From positions 620,001 to 684,000 of the forward strand of contig NZ_LMPS01000006.1 of the NCBI RefSeq assembly GCF_001424405.1: a stretch of 64,000 bases of DNA, given 5' to 3'. Source of the DNA: Dyadobacter sp. Leaf189 (GTDB lineage: Bacteria > Bacteroidota > Bacteroidia > Cytophagales > Spirosomataceae). Positions 33,289 to 42,434 of this stretch are shown here, in pieces (within the stretch, counting starts at the first letter, position 1; each line of letters opens with the position of its first letter). A program made the position numbers and the translations under genes. The notes beneath the pieces were generated by a model that saw nothing but the letters and a program-made list of their open reading frames with translations, did not search any database and was not told the DNA's origin.

Positions 33289-35201
33289 TGCGCTGGGCCG
33301 TCTTTTTAATTGTTATTCTAAGTTTTTCAGGATCGTTCAAAGTGGTGGCACAGGAGGCTACCCTATCCCGGAAAGGACGAGAAAATTATGAAAAGGCGCA
33401 AAAAGCGTGGCAGCAGCGCCAGCTCGGCGAGGCCATTATACTGTTTGAAAAAGTACTTCAGGAAACTCCCCAAAGTTACGACACCCATTTAAGGCTCGCG
33501 CAGATCTACGAGTTGCAGCGCAATGCCGATCTTACCCGCAAGCATTACACGCTTGCTACCCGGCTGAAACCCGACGCGCCGCAATCAGGGCCGGGATTTC
33601 AGTGGCTGGGCAGGTACCATTTCCAGGCTGAGCGTTACGATTCGGCGCAGTTTTATTTCGAAAAAGCGATCAAGCTTTTTCCGCCAAAATCCAGCTTGTT
33701 CAGGCTGGCCGAGAAGTCGATCGTCTCGTCCAAATTTGCCGCAGAAGCGATCAAAAAGCCGCTGGCTATCCAGAAGAAATCAATGGGCGATACTGTCAAT
33801 TTCCTCAGGACACAGTACTTCCCCGTTTTGACAGCCGATAATGAAACGTTGATTTTTACGGGGCTCACCGAGGAGCGCGATGAAAATATCTACGTAACAA
33901 ACCGCAAAAAAGGCAGCGACGCAAGTGGCTGGGATGTTCCAGAAGATATTTCACCCGCAATCAATACCATTAATAATGAAGGAACGTGCAGTGTTTCAGC
34001 TGACGGTCGTACCCTCGTTTTTACAGCCTGCAACCGGCCCGAAGGCTATGGAAGCTGCGATTTATACATATCACATAAGGAGGGAAAAGACTGGACTACG
34101 CCCGTGAACCTCGGCGAGCAGGTGAATACCCGCGACTGGGAATCACAGCCATCACTTTCCGCTGACGGACACACCCTGTATTTTGCTTCCGAACGAAAGG
34201 AAGGAATCGGGAAAAGGGATATCTGGGTTACCACATTAAATGATAAAAAGCAGTGGAGCGCCCCGAAAAACCTCGGACCGGCTATCAATACGCCCGATGA
34301 TGAAAACGCGCCATTCATTCACGCAAATGGCCGGACCCTCTTTTTTGCATCCGACGGCTTAGCCGGAATGGGCGGTTTCGATATTTTCATTTCTCAAAAA
34401 ACAGACACGATCTGGGCGGCGCCGAATAACCTCGGGTATCCCATTAATACTGTTGCAGATCAGGTCGGGCTTTTCATTGCTTCCGACGGAAAGAGCGCTT
34501 ATTATACCGACGACAGTTCCGATAAGGGAAAAGGCCGCTCGCTCATCTATACTTTCGACCTGCCTGAGTCGCTGCAAAATATGATCGTACCTACAAGGTA
34601 TGCCAAAGGCAGGGTTACCGACAAGAAAACGGGCCAGCCAGTCGCTTCTGATATCGATCTTTTTGATCTGAAAACGCAGGAGAAAGTGGGCGCATTCACT
34701 TCCGATGCCCGTACGGGCTCTTTCCTGGCTGTGCTTAATAAAGGAGGAGAGTATGCATTTTATGTTTCAAAACCGGGGTACCTGTTTAAAAGTCTTTCTT
34801 TCTCGGTCAGCGACTCAGTATCTTTTGTTGACCTGCAAATTCCTCTGGAGGCAATAGAAAAAGACCGGGCGGAGATCCTGAATAACATCTTTTTCCAGAC
34901 TGGCAGATACGAGCTGGATGAAAAATCAAAAGTGGAGCTCGACAAGATGGCAGACTTCCTGACCCGGAACAAAGATGTAAAAATCGAGATTTCAGGGCAC
35001 ACCGACGATGTAGGTTCGGACAGCGAAAACATGGAATTGTCGCGCCGGCGTGCGCAATCTGTGCAGCAGTATTTGCACAAATCGGGTATTGCGCAGCCTC
35101 GGATTTTGTCGAAAGGTTATGGGGAAACAAAGCCCGTAGCGGCCAATGATACGGAAGCGAACCGTCAGAAAAACAGGCGCATTGAGTGGCGCATTCTCTG
35201 A
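33288..35201 (+). CDS. TPR / PD40 propeller / OmpA-domain envelope protein
   Basis: 637 residues from the ATG at 33288, which gives a signal peptide (MRWAVFLIVILSFSGSF...AQ); an earlier in-frame ATG at 33243 lies inside queE. Order of domains: TPR-like repeats (residues ~25-130), a WD40-like PD40 propeller (~170-430; repeated SADGRTLVFTA, SADGHTLYFAS, HANGRTLFFAS), a carboxypeptidase-regulatory-like beta domain (~435-520) and a C-terminal OmpA peptidoglycan-binding domain (EISGHTDDVGSDSENMELSR). This order is that of PorE of the type IX secretion system and of its many paralogues; unlike PorE no lipobox is evident. It probably links outer membrane and peptidoglycan. Confidence 0.9.
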   Translation: MRWAVFLIVILSFSGSFKVVAQEATLSRKGRENYEKAQKAWQQRQLGEAIILFEKVLQETPQSYDTHLRLAQIYELQRNADLTRKHYTLATRLKPDAPQSGPGFQWLGRYHFQAERYDSAQFYFEKAIKLFPPKSSLFRLAEKSIVSSKFAAEAIKKPLAIQKKSMGDTVNFLRTQYFPVLTADNETLIFTGLTEERDENIYVTNRKKGSDASGWDVPEDISPAINTINNEGTCSVSADGRTLVFTACNRPEGYGSCDLYISHKEGKDWTTPVNLGEQVNTRDWESQPSLSADGHTLYFASERKEGIGKRDIWVTTLNDKKQWSAPKNLGPAINTPDDENAPFIHANGRTLFFASDGLAGMGGFDIFISQKTDTIWAAPNNLGYPINTVADQVGLFIASDGKSAYYTDDSSDKGKGRSLIYTFDLPESLQNMIVPTRYAKGRVTDKKTGQPVASDIDLFDLKTQEKVGAFTSDARTGSFLAVLNKGGEYAFYVSKPGYLFKSLSFSVSDSVSFVDLQIPLEAIEKDRAEILNNIFFQTGRYELDEKSKVELDKMADFLTRNKDVKIEISGHTDDVGSDSENMELSRRRAQSVQQYLHKSGIAQPRILSKGYGETKPVAANDTEANRQKNRRIEWRIL

Positions 35202-35363
35202 CAGCTTGCATTACGGGGCTAAATTTCGCACTTTTGTTGATCTGTCGCTGTTGTACTATACGAGTGCCGCAAAGGCCTTTTCAATTCCACACACTTATTT
35301 TTTCAAGTGAAATCCTGAATAGATTTTGTAACGTTTTTTTGTATACGCTAGTTATTGTCACCC

Positions 35364-36326
35364 ATGTCATCTGAGAAAGTTTCCTGCCTAATTATCGGCT
35401 CCGGCCCTGCCGGATATACTGCCGCTATATATGCATCCAGAGCAGGATTGAATCCTGTACTATACCAAGGCGCCCAACCAGGCGGCCAGCTTACCATTAC
35501 TACGGAAGTTGATAATTACCCCGGGTATCCCGACGGAATTACCGGCCCCGAAATGATGATCAATTTTGAAAAACAAGCCAAACGTTTTGGAACTGATATC
35601 CGCTACGGAATGGCGACGGAAGTTGATTTCACTTCCTACCCGCACAAAGTGATCATTGATAACAAACACGAAATCATTGCCGACGCAGTGATTGTGTCCA
35701 CAGGCGCTTCGGCGAAGTGGCTGGGCATTGAAGGAGAAGACAGGCTGAATGGCCGCGGGGTATCTGCCTGTGCGGTTTGCGACGGTTTCTTCTTCAGGGG
35801 CCAGGATGTGGTAGTAGTAGGTGCCGGCGATACGGCTGCGGAAGAGGCAAGCTATCTTGCAAAACTTTGCCGCAAAGTATACCTGCTGGTACGCCGTGAT
35901 GAAATGCGCGCTTCCAAAATCATGCAGAAACGCGTTGAAATGCTTCCAAATATCGAAGTGCTGTGGAACACAGAGACTGTGAAGCTGAATGGAGATGAAG
36001 GACTTGAATCTGTTTTGGTAAAAAATAATAAGACCGGCGAGGAGCAACTTCTCGACGTAACCGGTTTCTTTGTAGCAATCGGCCACAAACCTAACACGGA
36101 TATTTTCAAAGGATATCTGCACATGGACGAAACCGGCTACATTCAAACTGTAAAAGGAAGTGCCTGCACCAATATTAAAGGTGTATTTGCCTGCGGAGAT
36201 GCACAGGATAATGTGTACAGACAGGCGATTACAGCAGCAGGAACGGGATGTATGGCGGCTTTGGACGCAGAGCGTTTTTTGATGGAGAGAGAAGTGGAAG
36301 AGATTATCGAAGAAACAACAGCTTAA
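35364..36326 (+). CDS. trxB: Thioredoxin reductase TrxB
   Basis: 320 residues from the ATG at 35364 (MSSEKVSCLIIGSGPAGYTA); a TTG nine bases earlier is a poorer start. FAD site GSGPAG, redox-active pair CAVCD (about residues 137-140), NADPH site GAGDTA, and the C-terminal GVFACGDAQDNVYRQAITAAGTG are all canonical. It transfers electrons from NADPH via FAD to thioredoxin in the cytoplasm. A CACTTTTG box at 35229-35236 with CTTG 20 bases upstream is a possible promoter, leaving a long leader. A hairpin follows the gene. Confidence 0.97.
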   Translation: MSSEKVSCLIIGSGPAGYTAAIYASRAGLNPVLYQGAQPGGQLTITTEVDNYPGYPDGITGPEMMINFEKQAKRFGTDIRYGMATEVDFTSYPHKVIIDNKHEIIADAVIVSTGASAKWLGIEGEDRLNGRGVSACAVCDGFFFRGQDVVVVGAGDTAAEEASYLAKLCRKVYLLVRRDEMRASKIMQKRVEMLPNIEVLWNTETVKLNGDEGLESVLVKNNKTGEEQLLDVTGFFVAIGHKPNTDIFKGYLHMDETGYIQTVKGSACTNIKGVFACGDAQDNVYRQAITAAGTGCMAALDAERFLMEREVEEIIEETTA

Positions 36327-36350
36327 TTTTTGCCCAACCCCTAAAATTTA

Positions 36351-36391
36351 GTCAGACTACATAGGAGCTCTCCGCTTATATGTAGTCTGAC
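36351..36391. terminator. Inverted repeat after trxB and just before the M23 peptidase gene
   Basis: Perfect 13-bp arms (36351-36363 and 36379-36391) flanked by AAAAT...ATTTT. It ends 11 bases before the ATG at 36403, so besides ending the trxB transcript it may act on expression of the next gene. Confidence 0.6.
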
Positions 36392-36402
36392 CCATTTTAA
36401 AT

Positions 36403-37482
36403 ATGAAAGTAAAGCTTATTGTAAGTTTGCTGATGATGGTGTGTTTGATTTCATGGAACACGCAAGCGCAAGAGCGAGGTAAATTCAGAAGAAACCCGAA
36501 GATTAACCAGTCCGGAAACAACGCCAACGAAGGACCAACCACCAAGGCTACCGTTCCCCAGCCCGAAGATGAATACCAGGTGGAAACCTCAAACCTGAAA
36601 TTTCAGAACCAGTTTGAGCCCGTAAAACCCCTTAATCCTGTTGTAAACGAAGATACCACTACCATTGACGAAGGCGAGACTGAGGTTGTGGAAGTGGTGG
36701 ATTCCTTGCAGGTAGGTGATGAATGGGTAAAAGCAGCAGAATACTACGTGATCTGGGATGCGCGAACAATCAACCCCTACGGACTGAATCCCCTTGAATT
36801 CGACGAGCCGGTTGATCTGACACTATACAACGAGGCGCTGAACCGCAAATGGAGCACGCCGATGGAAAGAACCCCTACTACTTCCAATTTCAGCTACCGC
36901 TGGGGCCGCTGGCACAATGGTACCGACCTGGACCTGGAAACCGGAGATACGGTAAGAAGTACTTATGACGGAATGGTCAGGATTGTTGCCTGGGACGGAT
37001 CTGGCTACGGCCGCTTCATTGTTGTGCGGCATTACAACGGACTTGAAACTCTATATGGTCACCTTTCCAAACAAATGGTCGAATCCGGCCAGATTGTCAA
37101 GGCTGGTGAAGTGATCGGGTTAGGCGGAAATACGGGAAGAAGCTCCGGCTCCCACCTGCACTATGAAAACCGTTACGAAGGAAATCCATTTGACCCGAGA
37201 CATATTTTTGACTGGGACAATAAGACCATCAAATCAGACCATTTCCTGCTGACCAGCTCGGTTTGGAACCATTTAAGAGGCAAATCCAACAGAAGCGAAT
37301 TTGAATCCGGCGATGCGGCACCTGCTGCTTACAGCCGGTCTGTATTACACAAAGTACGCCCTGGCGACACGCTGGGCGCTATCGCAGAACGATATGGAGT
37401 GAGTGTTTCTTCCATTGCCCGCCGCAACCGCATGTCCAGCCGCTCTACGCTGCGCATCGGACAAAAGCTTCGCATTAAATAA
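36403..37482 (+). CDS. M23 peptidase with C-terminal LysM domain
   Basis: 359 residues with a signal peptide (MKVKLIVSLLMMVCLISWNTQA). Residues ~165-275 are an M23/LytM domain: HNGTDLDLETGD carries the first zinc ligands, then GYGRFIVVRHYNGLETLYGH and GSHLHYE. The C-terminal ~45 residues are a LysM repeat (HKVRPGDTLGAIAERYGVSV) for peptidoglycan binding. It is a periplasmic endopeptidase or, if ligands are not all functional, an activator of amidases in cell division. Eight bases precede bshB1. A hairpin lies immediately upstream, so the source of its promoter is unclear. Confidence 0.92.
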   Translation: MKVKLIVSLLMMVCLISWNTQAQERGKFRRNPKINQSGNNANEGPTTKATVPQPEDEYQVETSNLKFQNQFEPVKPLNPVVNEDTTTIDEGETEVVEVVDSLQVGDEWVKAAEYYVIWDARTINPYGLNPLEFDEPVDLTLYNEALNRKWSTPMERTPTTSNFSYRWGRWHNGTDLDLETGDTVRSTYDGMVRIVAWDGSGYGRFIVVRHYNGLETLYGHLSKQMVESGQIVKAGEVIGLGGNTGRSSGSHLHYENRYEGNPFDPRHIFDWDNKTIKSDHFLLTSSVWNHLRGKSNRSEFESGDAAPAAYSRSVLHKVRPGDTLGAIAERYGVSVSSIARRNRMSSRSTLRIGQKLRIK

Positions 37483-37490
37483 TCAAAAAC

Positions 37491-38219
37491 ATGAAACTTG
37501 ATATACTCGCCATCACAGCTCATCCGGACGACGTTGAGCTGTGCTGTGCCGGGACTTTATTGTCTCAAATGGCCCTCGGCAAAAAGGTCGGGATCATTGA
37601 TCTTACAAGAGGTGAGCTTGGAACGAGGGGAACGCCCGAAGGCCGCATTCAGGAAGGTAAAGATGCAGCAGCGATACTGGGCGTAGCTGTGCGGGAGAAT
37701 GTGGGATTGGCTGACGGTTTTTTCACAAACGACGAAGCGCATCAGAAAGCGATCATTCCATTTATCCGAAAGTACCAGCCCGACATTGTGATCACCAATG
37801 CGATCGACGACCGGCATCCTGATCATGGCCGCGGAGCCAAACTGGTCGCAGACGCCTGCTTTTACTCAGGCCTGAGAATGGTGAAAACATATGACGACAA
37901 TGGAAACGAGCAGGAAGCGTGGCGCCCCAGACAAGTGTTCCATTCTGTTCAGGACAGGTATATCAAGCCTGACTTTGTTGTGGATATCACCGACTTTCAC
38001 GACCGCAAGATAGAAGCTGTGCGTGCTTTCAAAAGCCAGTTTCACATACCTGATTATCAGATTGAAGGCGAGCCGCAGAGTTACATTTCCACTCCTGAGT
38101 TCCTGGAATTTATCATTGCACGTGCGCGTGAAATGGGACACGCGGTGGGTGTCAATTTTGGGGAAGGCTTTACCAGTGCAAGAATGCTCGGCGTGCGTGA
38201 TATCGGCGCATTCATCTGA
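37491..38219 (+). CDS. bshB1: Bacillithiol biosynthesis deacetylase BshB1
   Basis: 242 residues of the PIG-L/LmbE zinc deacetylase family. AHPDDVELCCAG and RHPDHGRGA supply zinc ligands; LTRGELGTRGTPEGR and SQFH (BshB1-type AFKSQF) distinguish it from other family members. It removes the acetyl group from GlcNAc-malate in bacillithiol synthesis in the cytoplasm, a pathway common in Bacteroidota. Placed eight bases after the M23 peptidase stop, so presumably co-transcribed. BshA and BshC are not in the window. Confidence 0.93.
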   Translation: MKLDILAITAHPDDVELCCAGTLLSQMALGKKVGIIDLTRGELGTRGTPEGRIQEGKDAAAILGVAVRENVGLADGFFTNDEAHQKAIIPFIRKYQPDIVITNAIDDRHPDHGRGAKLVADACFYSGLRMVKTYDDNGNEQEAWRPRQVFHSVQDRYIKPDFVVDITDFHDRKIEAVRAFKSQFHIPDYQIEGEPQSYISTPEFLEFIIARAREMGHAVGVNFGEGFTSARMLGVRDIGAFI

Positions 38220-38273
38220 TTGAAGGGAACACTTCAACCCGCTATTTTTCACCTCCTTTCAACGTGAATTTCT

Positions 38274-39632
38274 TTGTTTAAATGCAATGCTTTGATCAAC
38301 AAGATTCACAGATTTATATCCAAATACTGGCAGTACCTGCAAGGTGATAGTGACCTGTTTTCACTTCAAAGCAGGATTTACCATTTTGCATGTACGGCCA
38401 CAACGCTGGTAATGCTGTACGTATTTGCATTCAGCCTCTTCACCGGCCTGATCGCAGAGGCGGCTATCACCGCTGTACTTATCCCCTTCCAGATTTTCCT
38501 CTACTACCTGTCCAGGTTCCGGGAGCGCACCACGCTCTCGTTCAACCTGTACATGACAGTGATCTATATCTTTTTTATAGCCTCTTACCGCATTGGTGCG
38601 GGAATATCAGGGTCAACGCTCCTGTCTTTCGGTCTCGTGTACTTTTTGTCGCTGACGATCGGCCCCAGGAAACAATACCTTGTCCTGACTGTTGCGAACA
38701 TTGTTATCGTAGGCGGACTGCTTGTAACTGAGTACCTGCATCCGGAGTTTGTAGTAGCAGGTTATGCCAATACCGAGCAGCGGTTTATTGACATTGGTTC
38801 CACTTATATAGTCAGTGTCGTCGTGATTTTGATTACGCTTGGCTACATCATCGGCAGCTACCGCGCGGAAAGGGAAAAGGCGGAACAACGCGCAATGCTT
38901 CTGGACGAGCTGCACGAGGAGAAGGCGAGGCTGATCTCGGTAATTTCACATGATTATCAAACGCCATTGATCTCGCTGAAAAAATACCTGGAAATACTGG
39001 GCAGCTACGAACTGAGCCAGGATGAGCGCAAGATGCTGGAAGCCGAACTCAGCCATTCTGTTGTAAATACGCAGAATCTGCTCCTGAACCTGCTGGCTAT
39101 AACCAACGGGAACATTGAACCGGGATCGGATGTGGCCCGGCAGGATTTCAAGGTCAGCGACGCCATTGATGAAACATTCCGGGTGTACAGCGGCATTGCA
39201 AAGGAAAAAGGGATCAGTCTTAACTCCGAGATACCTGAACACCTGACTGTTTATTCCGAGCCTAACCTCTTCTCTGTGGTGATCAGGAACTTCATTAACA
39301 ATGCAGTAAAGTATTCAGGCAAAAACAGCACGATCACGCTTTCTTATTCGGGGATAGATACTTTTCATGAATTTTGTGTTGCAGACAATGGCCCTGGAAT
39401 CAGCAAGAATGCCCAGCAGGCGATTATAGAAAGCTGGGAAAACAAATTCAGGAATACCTCCCGATCCGGCGGCCTGGGTTTGGTGCTGGCTAAAAAGTAT
39501 GCAGACGCAATCCACGGCAAGATCTCCTTTGCCAGCTCACCGGGAGCCGGGACTAAATTCTACCTTCGGATTCCCGTCGCAACCAGTGACATTGAGCAAG
39601 CAGATCAATTATCAGCGCTGCACCAGGTATAA
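38274..39632 (+). CDS. Membrane sensor histidine kinase
   Basis: 452 residues. The only in-frame start near the N-terminus is TTG at 38274 (or a TTG six codons later); an ATG at 38282 is out of frame. About six membrane helices span residues ~35-195, without a periplasmic sensor domain, followed by a short coiled linker, a HisKA domain with the phospho-acceptor VISHDYQTPLISLKK, and a HATPase domain with N box (NNAVKY), G1 (DNGPGIS) and G2 (GGLGLVLAKKY). It senses an unknown signal in or near the membrane. No response regulator gene is adjacent. The Tyr-Gln after the His is a frequent variant. Confidence 0.9.
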   Translation: MFKCNALINKIHRFISKYWQYLQGDSDLFSLQSRIYHFACTATTLVMLYVFAFSLFTGLIAEAAITAVLIPFQIFLYYLSRFRERTTLSFNLYMTVIYIFFIASYRIGAGISGSTLLSFGLVYFLSLTIGPRKQYLVLTVANIVIVGGLLVTEYLHPEFVVAGYANTEQRFIDIGSTYIVSVVVILITLGYIIGSYRAEREKAEQRAMLLDELHEEKARLISVISHDYQTPLISLKKYLEILGSYELSQDERKMLEAELSHSVVNTQNLLLNLLAITNGNIEPGSDVARQDFKVSDAIDETFRVYSGIAKEKGISLNSEIPEHLTVYSEPNLFSVVIRNFINNAVKYSGKNSTITLSYSGIDTFHEFCVADNGPGISKNAQQAIIESWENKFRNTSRSGGLGLVLAKKYADAIHGKISFASSPGAGTKFYLRIPVATSDIEQADQLSALHQV

Positions 39633-39718
39633 AAGAAACTTCGCAAACAATGGCTTGTTCACAACTATATCCGATCATTTATCGTATATATGAAAGAAAC
39701 AAACCATTAATCAGCAAC

Positions 39719-40285
39719 ATGAAATATATAGTAACACTTGCCGCCTCGGCCGTGCTGATGCTCATGCTTCAGAACTGTTACGGGCAGTCGGCTTCAAAGC
39801 CTGCTGATCAGAAAAAGGCTCCTGAATATTCCCGCTCTGATGCCGCTCCGGTGAACAAAAGCAACCAGGACTGGCAGAAGATCCTTTCTCCGGAGGTATA
39901 TGAAGTAGCGCGACTGAAAGGTACCGAAAGGCCATTTACCAGCGAGTACGAGCATTCGAAAGAGATCGGGACGTTTTATTGCGCAGTTTGCGGGAATGCA
40001 CTTTTCAAAAGTGACGCCAAATACGAGAGCGGCTGCGGCTGGCCCAGCTTCTTTGAACCGATCAATAAAAAATCGATTATCGAAGCGCAGGATAACAGTC
40101 ACGGAATGCGCAGGACGGAAGTAATGTGTGGCCGTTGCAAGTCGCATTTAGGCCACGTTTTCGACGACGGCCCGCCGCCAACCGGTTTGCGCTACTGCAT
40201 CAACGGTGTTGTACTAGACTTTGAAAAAGCGAAGACCGCCGAGAAAAAGTACGCTGATAAGAAAAAGGCAAATACAGGAAGCTGA
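39719..40285 (+). CDS. msrB: Peptide-methionine (R)-S-oxide reductase MsrB, exported
   Basis: 188 residues from the ATG at 39719; an earlier in-frame ATG at 39650 is rejected because the later one opens a signal sequence (MKYIVTLAASAVLMLMLQNC), probably a lipobox with Cys20. The MsrB domain follows with two zinc CxxC pairs (CAVCG, CGRC), GCGWPSFF, and the catalytic RYCING. It reduces methionine-R-sulfoxide in periplasmic or outer-membrane proteins, whereas most MsrB proteins are cytoplasmic. The gene ends two bases before the stop of a convergent gene. Confidence 0.94.
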   Translation: MKYIVTLAASAVLMLMLQNCYGQSASKPADQKKAPEYSRSDAAPVNKSNQDWQKILSPEVYEVARLKGTERPFTSEYEHSKEIGTFYCAVCGNALFKSDAKYESGCGWPSFFEPINKKSIIEAQDNSHGMRRTEVMCGRCKSHLGHVFDDGPPPTGLRYCINGVVLDFEKAKTAEKKYADKKKANTGS

Positions 40286-40286
40286 G

Positions 40287-40988
40287 TTACTCGCTTTCCT
40301 GGCGGATCTTGCCCAGCACAACGCCCAAATGAAAACCCAACACCAGGCTCGGCACAACATAGTGCGTGCCTGGTGTTGTTTCTGACCACATTTCTCGCGG
40401 AGACTGTACCCTCGCATTTCCCAGTCCGGGTGTAAGTGTCTTCACATTAATGTTTCTCAGACCGAATCCTGTAAACAGGTCCAGCGTCATCCGGCTGGGG
40501 AAATAGAACTGCCAGCCCAATCGGGCATGTCCGGCAGCCGCAGTCCTGCCTATTTTCACATCCTTGTTTTCAGAATAATTACAGCCGCCCGAGCCTGAAC
40601 AATCCATTCCTACCCATTGATTTTGACGGTACACTACCCTTTTGTACATAAACTCGCCTGCAAAATAGCCTCTCACACGCTGCTTGCTGAAATAGTAGTA
40701 TCGAAGCTGCGTGCGGCTTTTGTAAGTTGATTTATCAGGAACTGTGGTCACTTCATAGTACCAGAGATTGAAGCTGGAATGTCCGTATCCAAGGTCCTGC
40801 TGCAAGCTGACCCCGCTCTTTCCGAGCGGGACTTCTACCCCAAATTGAATCGTATTATCACTGTCGAACATCGCGGCAGGCGAATACTTGATGATCACGT
40901 GGTTAGCTGCATTTTCCGCGTTAATCTGCGCGTGGCTTAACGTGGTACCAATCAGCAAAAACAGTTCTATTAAAGCTATATTCTTCAT
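40287..40988 (-). CDS. Hypothetical outer-membrane beta-barrel-like protein
   Basis: 233 residues with a signal peptide (MKNIALIELFLLIGTTLSHA). The mature part has alternating aromatic/hydrophobic strands (TQLRYYYFSKQRVRGYFAGEF; MTLDLFTGFGLRNINV) and ends LGFHLGVVLGKI, the pattern of a small 8-strand outer-membrane barrel. A Cys-containing loop (MDCSGSGGCNYSE) may form a disulfide. Its ATG overlaps the TGA of the LVIVD protein gene (ATGA), so it is coupled to the two lipoproteins upstream. No specific function can be given. Confidence 0.7.
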   Translation of the reverse strand: MKNIALIELFLLIGTTLSHAQINAENAANHVIIKYSPAAMFDSDNTIQFGVEVPLGKSGVSLQQDLGYGHSSFNLWYYEVTTVPDKSTYKSRTQLRYYYFSKQRVRGYFAGEFMYKRVVYRQNQWVGMDCSGSGGCNYSENKDVKIGRTAAAGHARLGWQFYFPSRMTLDLFTGFGLRNINVKTLTPGLGNARVQSPREMWSETTPGTHYVVPSLVLGFHLGVVLGKIRQESE

Positions 40989-41746
40989 AGTACCGGGATT
41001 TTGCTGAGTAGTTCATATTCATTTGAATTCCCGAACTTGTATTGGTACAGTCCTTTTTCGCCGGTCACGATCAGGTGATTTGGTCTGACGATCACGTCAT
41101 AAGCAGGAACGTCGCTGAAATTATATTTGTCGACAGGAAGTGCGGGGTCTGATATATCCATGACCCGGAGTCCATTGCTTCCTTCGCACACAAACAGCTT
41201 GTTGCCCGACACACCGAGCCCGTAAGGTGAGGCCATTACCTGCGAATGTACCAGCGTGGGATTGGATGGGACAGACACGTCTATCACATCTAATGAACTC
41301 AATGTATTTCCCCGGCGGCAGGCAACGCCGCTTCTCAATGTCACATAGGCGTATTTGTCCTGAACCACGACCGGGTCGCAGGATTGTATGTGCGTATACT
41401 TGGTCAGCAACACCGGACTGACGGGATTGGCATTATTATAAATGTACATACCGTCATTGGCACCTATGAAGAGGTTGTTTTTGTAAGGGAAAATCGTCTC
41501 AATGCCCACATTCATTTCTTTACGCACCGTCCTGACAGGCGCCTCTCCTTTTGTGATGTCGTACACTTCCAGGGATTGCTTTGAAACGATGTAGAGCGTA
41601 TTGCCGGTAATTGCAAAACGCGCCATTGAGCCGCCCGTGCCGGTTTGCGGACCAACGCTGCTTTCGCCATCATTGCAGGCAGTCAGGATCATGCAAAGCC
41701 CCAGCAAGGCAAGTCCCAGAAATAGAAAAGGCATTAATTTTTTCAT
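40985..41746 (-). CDS. LVIVD-repeat (beta-propeller) lipoprotein
   Basis: 253 residues from the ATG at 41746, which opens a lipoprotein signal (FLFLGLALLGLCMILTAC; lipidated Cys24); a longer in-frame start at 41800 is discarded. Repeats such as LYIVSKQSLEVYDITKGEAP, SSLDVIDVSVPSNPT and NGLRVMDISDPALP are LVIVD units, which build a seven-bladed propeller on the cell surface or in the periplasm. The end reads YQYKFGNSNEYELLSKIPVL. It is 41 bases downstream of another protein of the same kind and overlaps the barrel-like gene. Role unknown. Confidence 0.85.
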   Translation of the reverse strand: MKKLMPFLFLGLALLGLCMILTACNDGESSVGPQTGTGGSMARFAITGNTLYIVSKQSLEVYDITKGEAPVRTVRKEMNVGIETIFPYKNNLFIGANDGMYIYNNANPVSPVLLTKYTHIQSCDPVVVQDKYAYVTLRSGVACRRGNTLSSLDVIDVSVPSNPTLVHSQVMASPYGLGVSGNKLFVCEGSNGLRVMDISDPALPVDKYNFSDVPAYDVIVRPNHLIVTGEKGLYQYKFGNSNEYELLSKIPVL

Positions 41747-41787
41747 GGCAAGATGTAAAAAGGGTTTTTTATCTAAAAGAGGAAGTG

Positions 41788-42324
41788 TTATCTGAAACAT
41801 TTAGGCTGCGTTGTCATCGGGACCTTTTCCCAACCTGCTACAACGCCTTTTTTGCTGTCGGCGCATTCAAAGTAAACATTCTGGTAGGGCGGGAAATTAT
41901 TGACCGAAATGGCATCATTGATCGTCTTCACCAGTTTCGGTGAAAGCGGATCGGATATTTCGAAAACGAGCAGGTTTGACAGGTTATCAGCATACAGCCA
42001 ATTTCCCTTTACAGCAATATCATAGTTGCCGGTAATGGAGATAAAGGAAAGGTTTTGCGGATTTTTGGGATCTTTATTATCAATAATGTGAATGCCCTTC
42101 CCTGTTTCATTTACAAAAATATAGGGATCGAAAAGGTAGATCTTGCCAGGCTGGACGAGCGGCTGTGCGGCAGCTACCTGAACCTTCGCAGCTTCGTCCG
42201 CAGTCGCATAAATGGGTTTGTAGCCTGTACCATCGAAAGGCACGCCATTGGGCGCATTGTCGTTCGGCTCAACGCAGGCGAGGCAGATCAACACGAGAGA
42301 GAGAAGGCGGAAAGAATTTTTCAT
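41788..42324 (-). CDS. Lipoprotein with LVIVD-like repeats
   Basis: 178 residues. Lipobox LICLAC with Cys17. Two recognisable repeat units (GKGIHIIDNKDPKNPQNLSF; SNLLVFEISDPLSPKLVKT) make it a short relative of the downstream 253-residue lipoprotein; alone it has too few blades for a full propeller, so it may pair with it or be partial. The C-terminus has two Cys (YFECADS, QPKCFR) that could form a disulfide. First gene of a three-gene minus-strand operon (42324 to 40287). Confidence 0.78.
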   Translation of the reverse strand: MKNSFRLLSLVLICLACVEPNDNAPNGVPFDGTGYKPIYATADEAAKVQVAAAQPLVQPGKIYLFDPYIFVNETGKGIHIIDNKDPKNPQNLSFISITGNYDIAVKGNWLYADNLSNLLVFEISDPLSPKLVKTINDAISVNNFPPYQNVYFECADSKKGVVAGWEKVPMTTQPKCFR

Positions 42325-42434
42325 AGCTAGCTGTTTACGAGATCAATTGACAGACACGCTGCCCGCTGAAAACGTTGCCGCCGCTTACACAAAATCCTGA
42401 AATAGCCGCTTAATAAGATCTTTCCGTAATTCTC

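Noticed and set aside
35460..36146. 228-codon minus-strand open frame opposite trxB
   Set aside because: Shadow of a canonical thioredoxin reductase.
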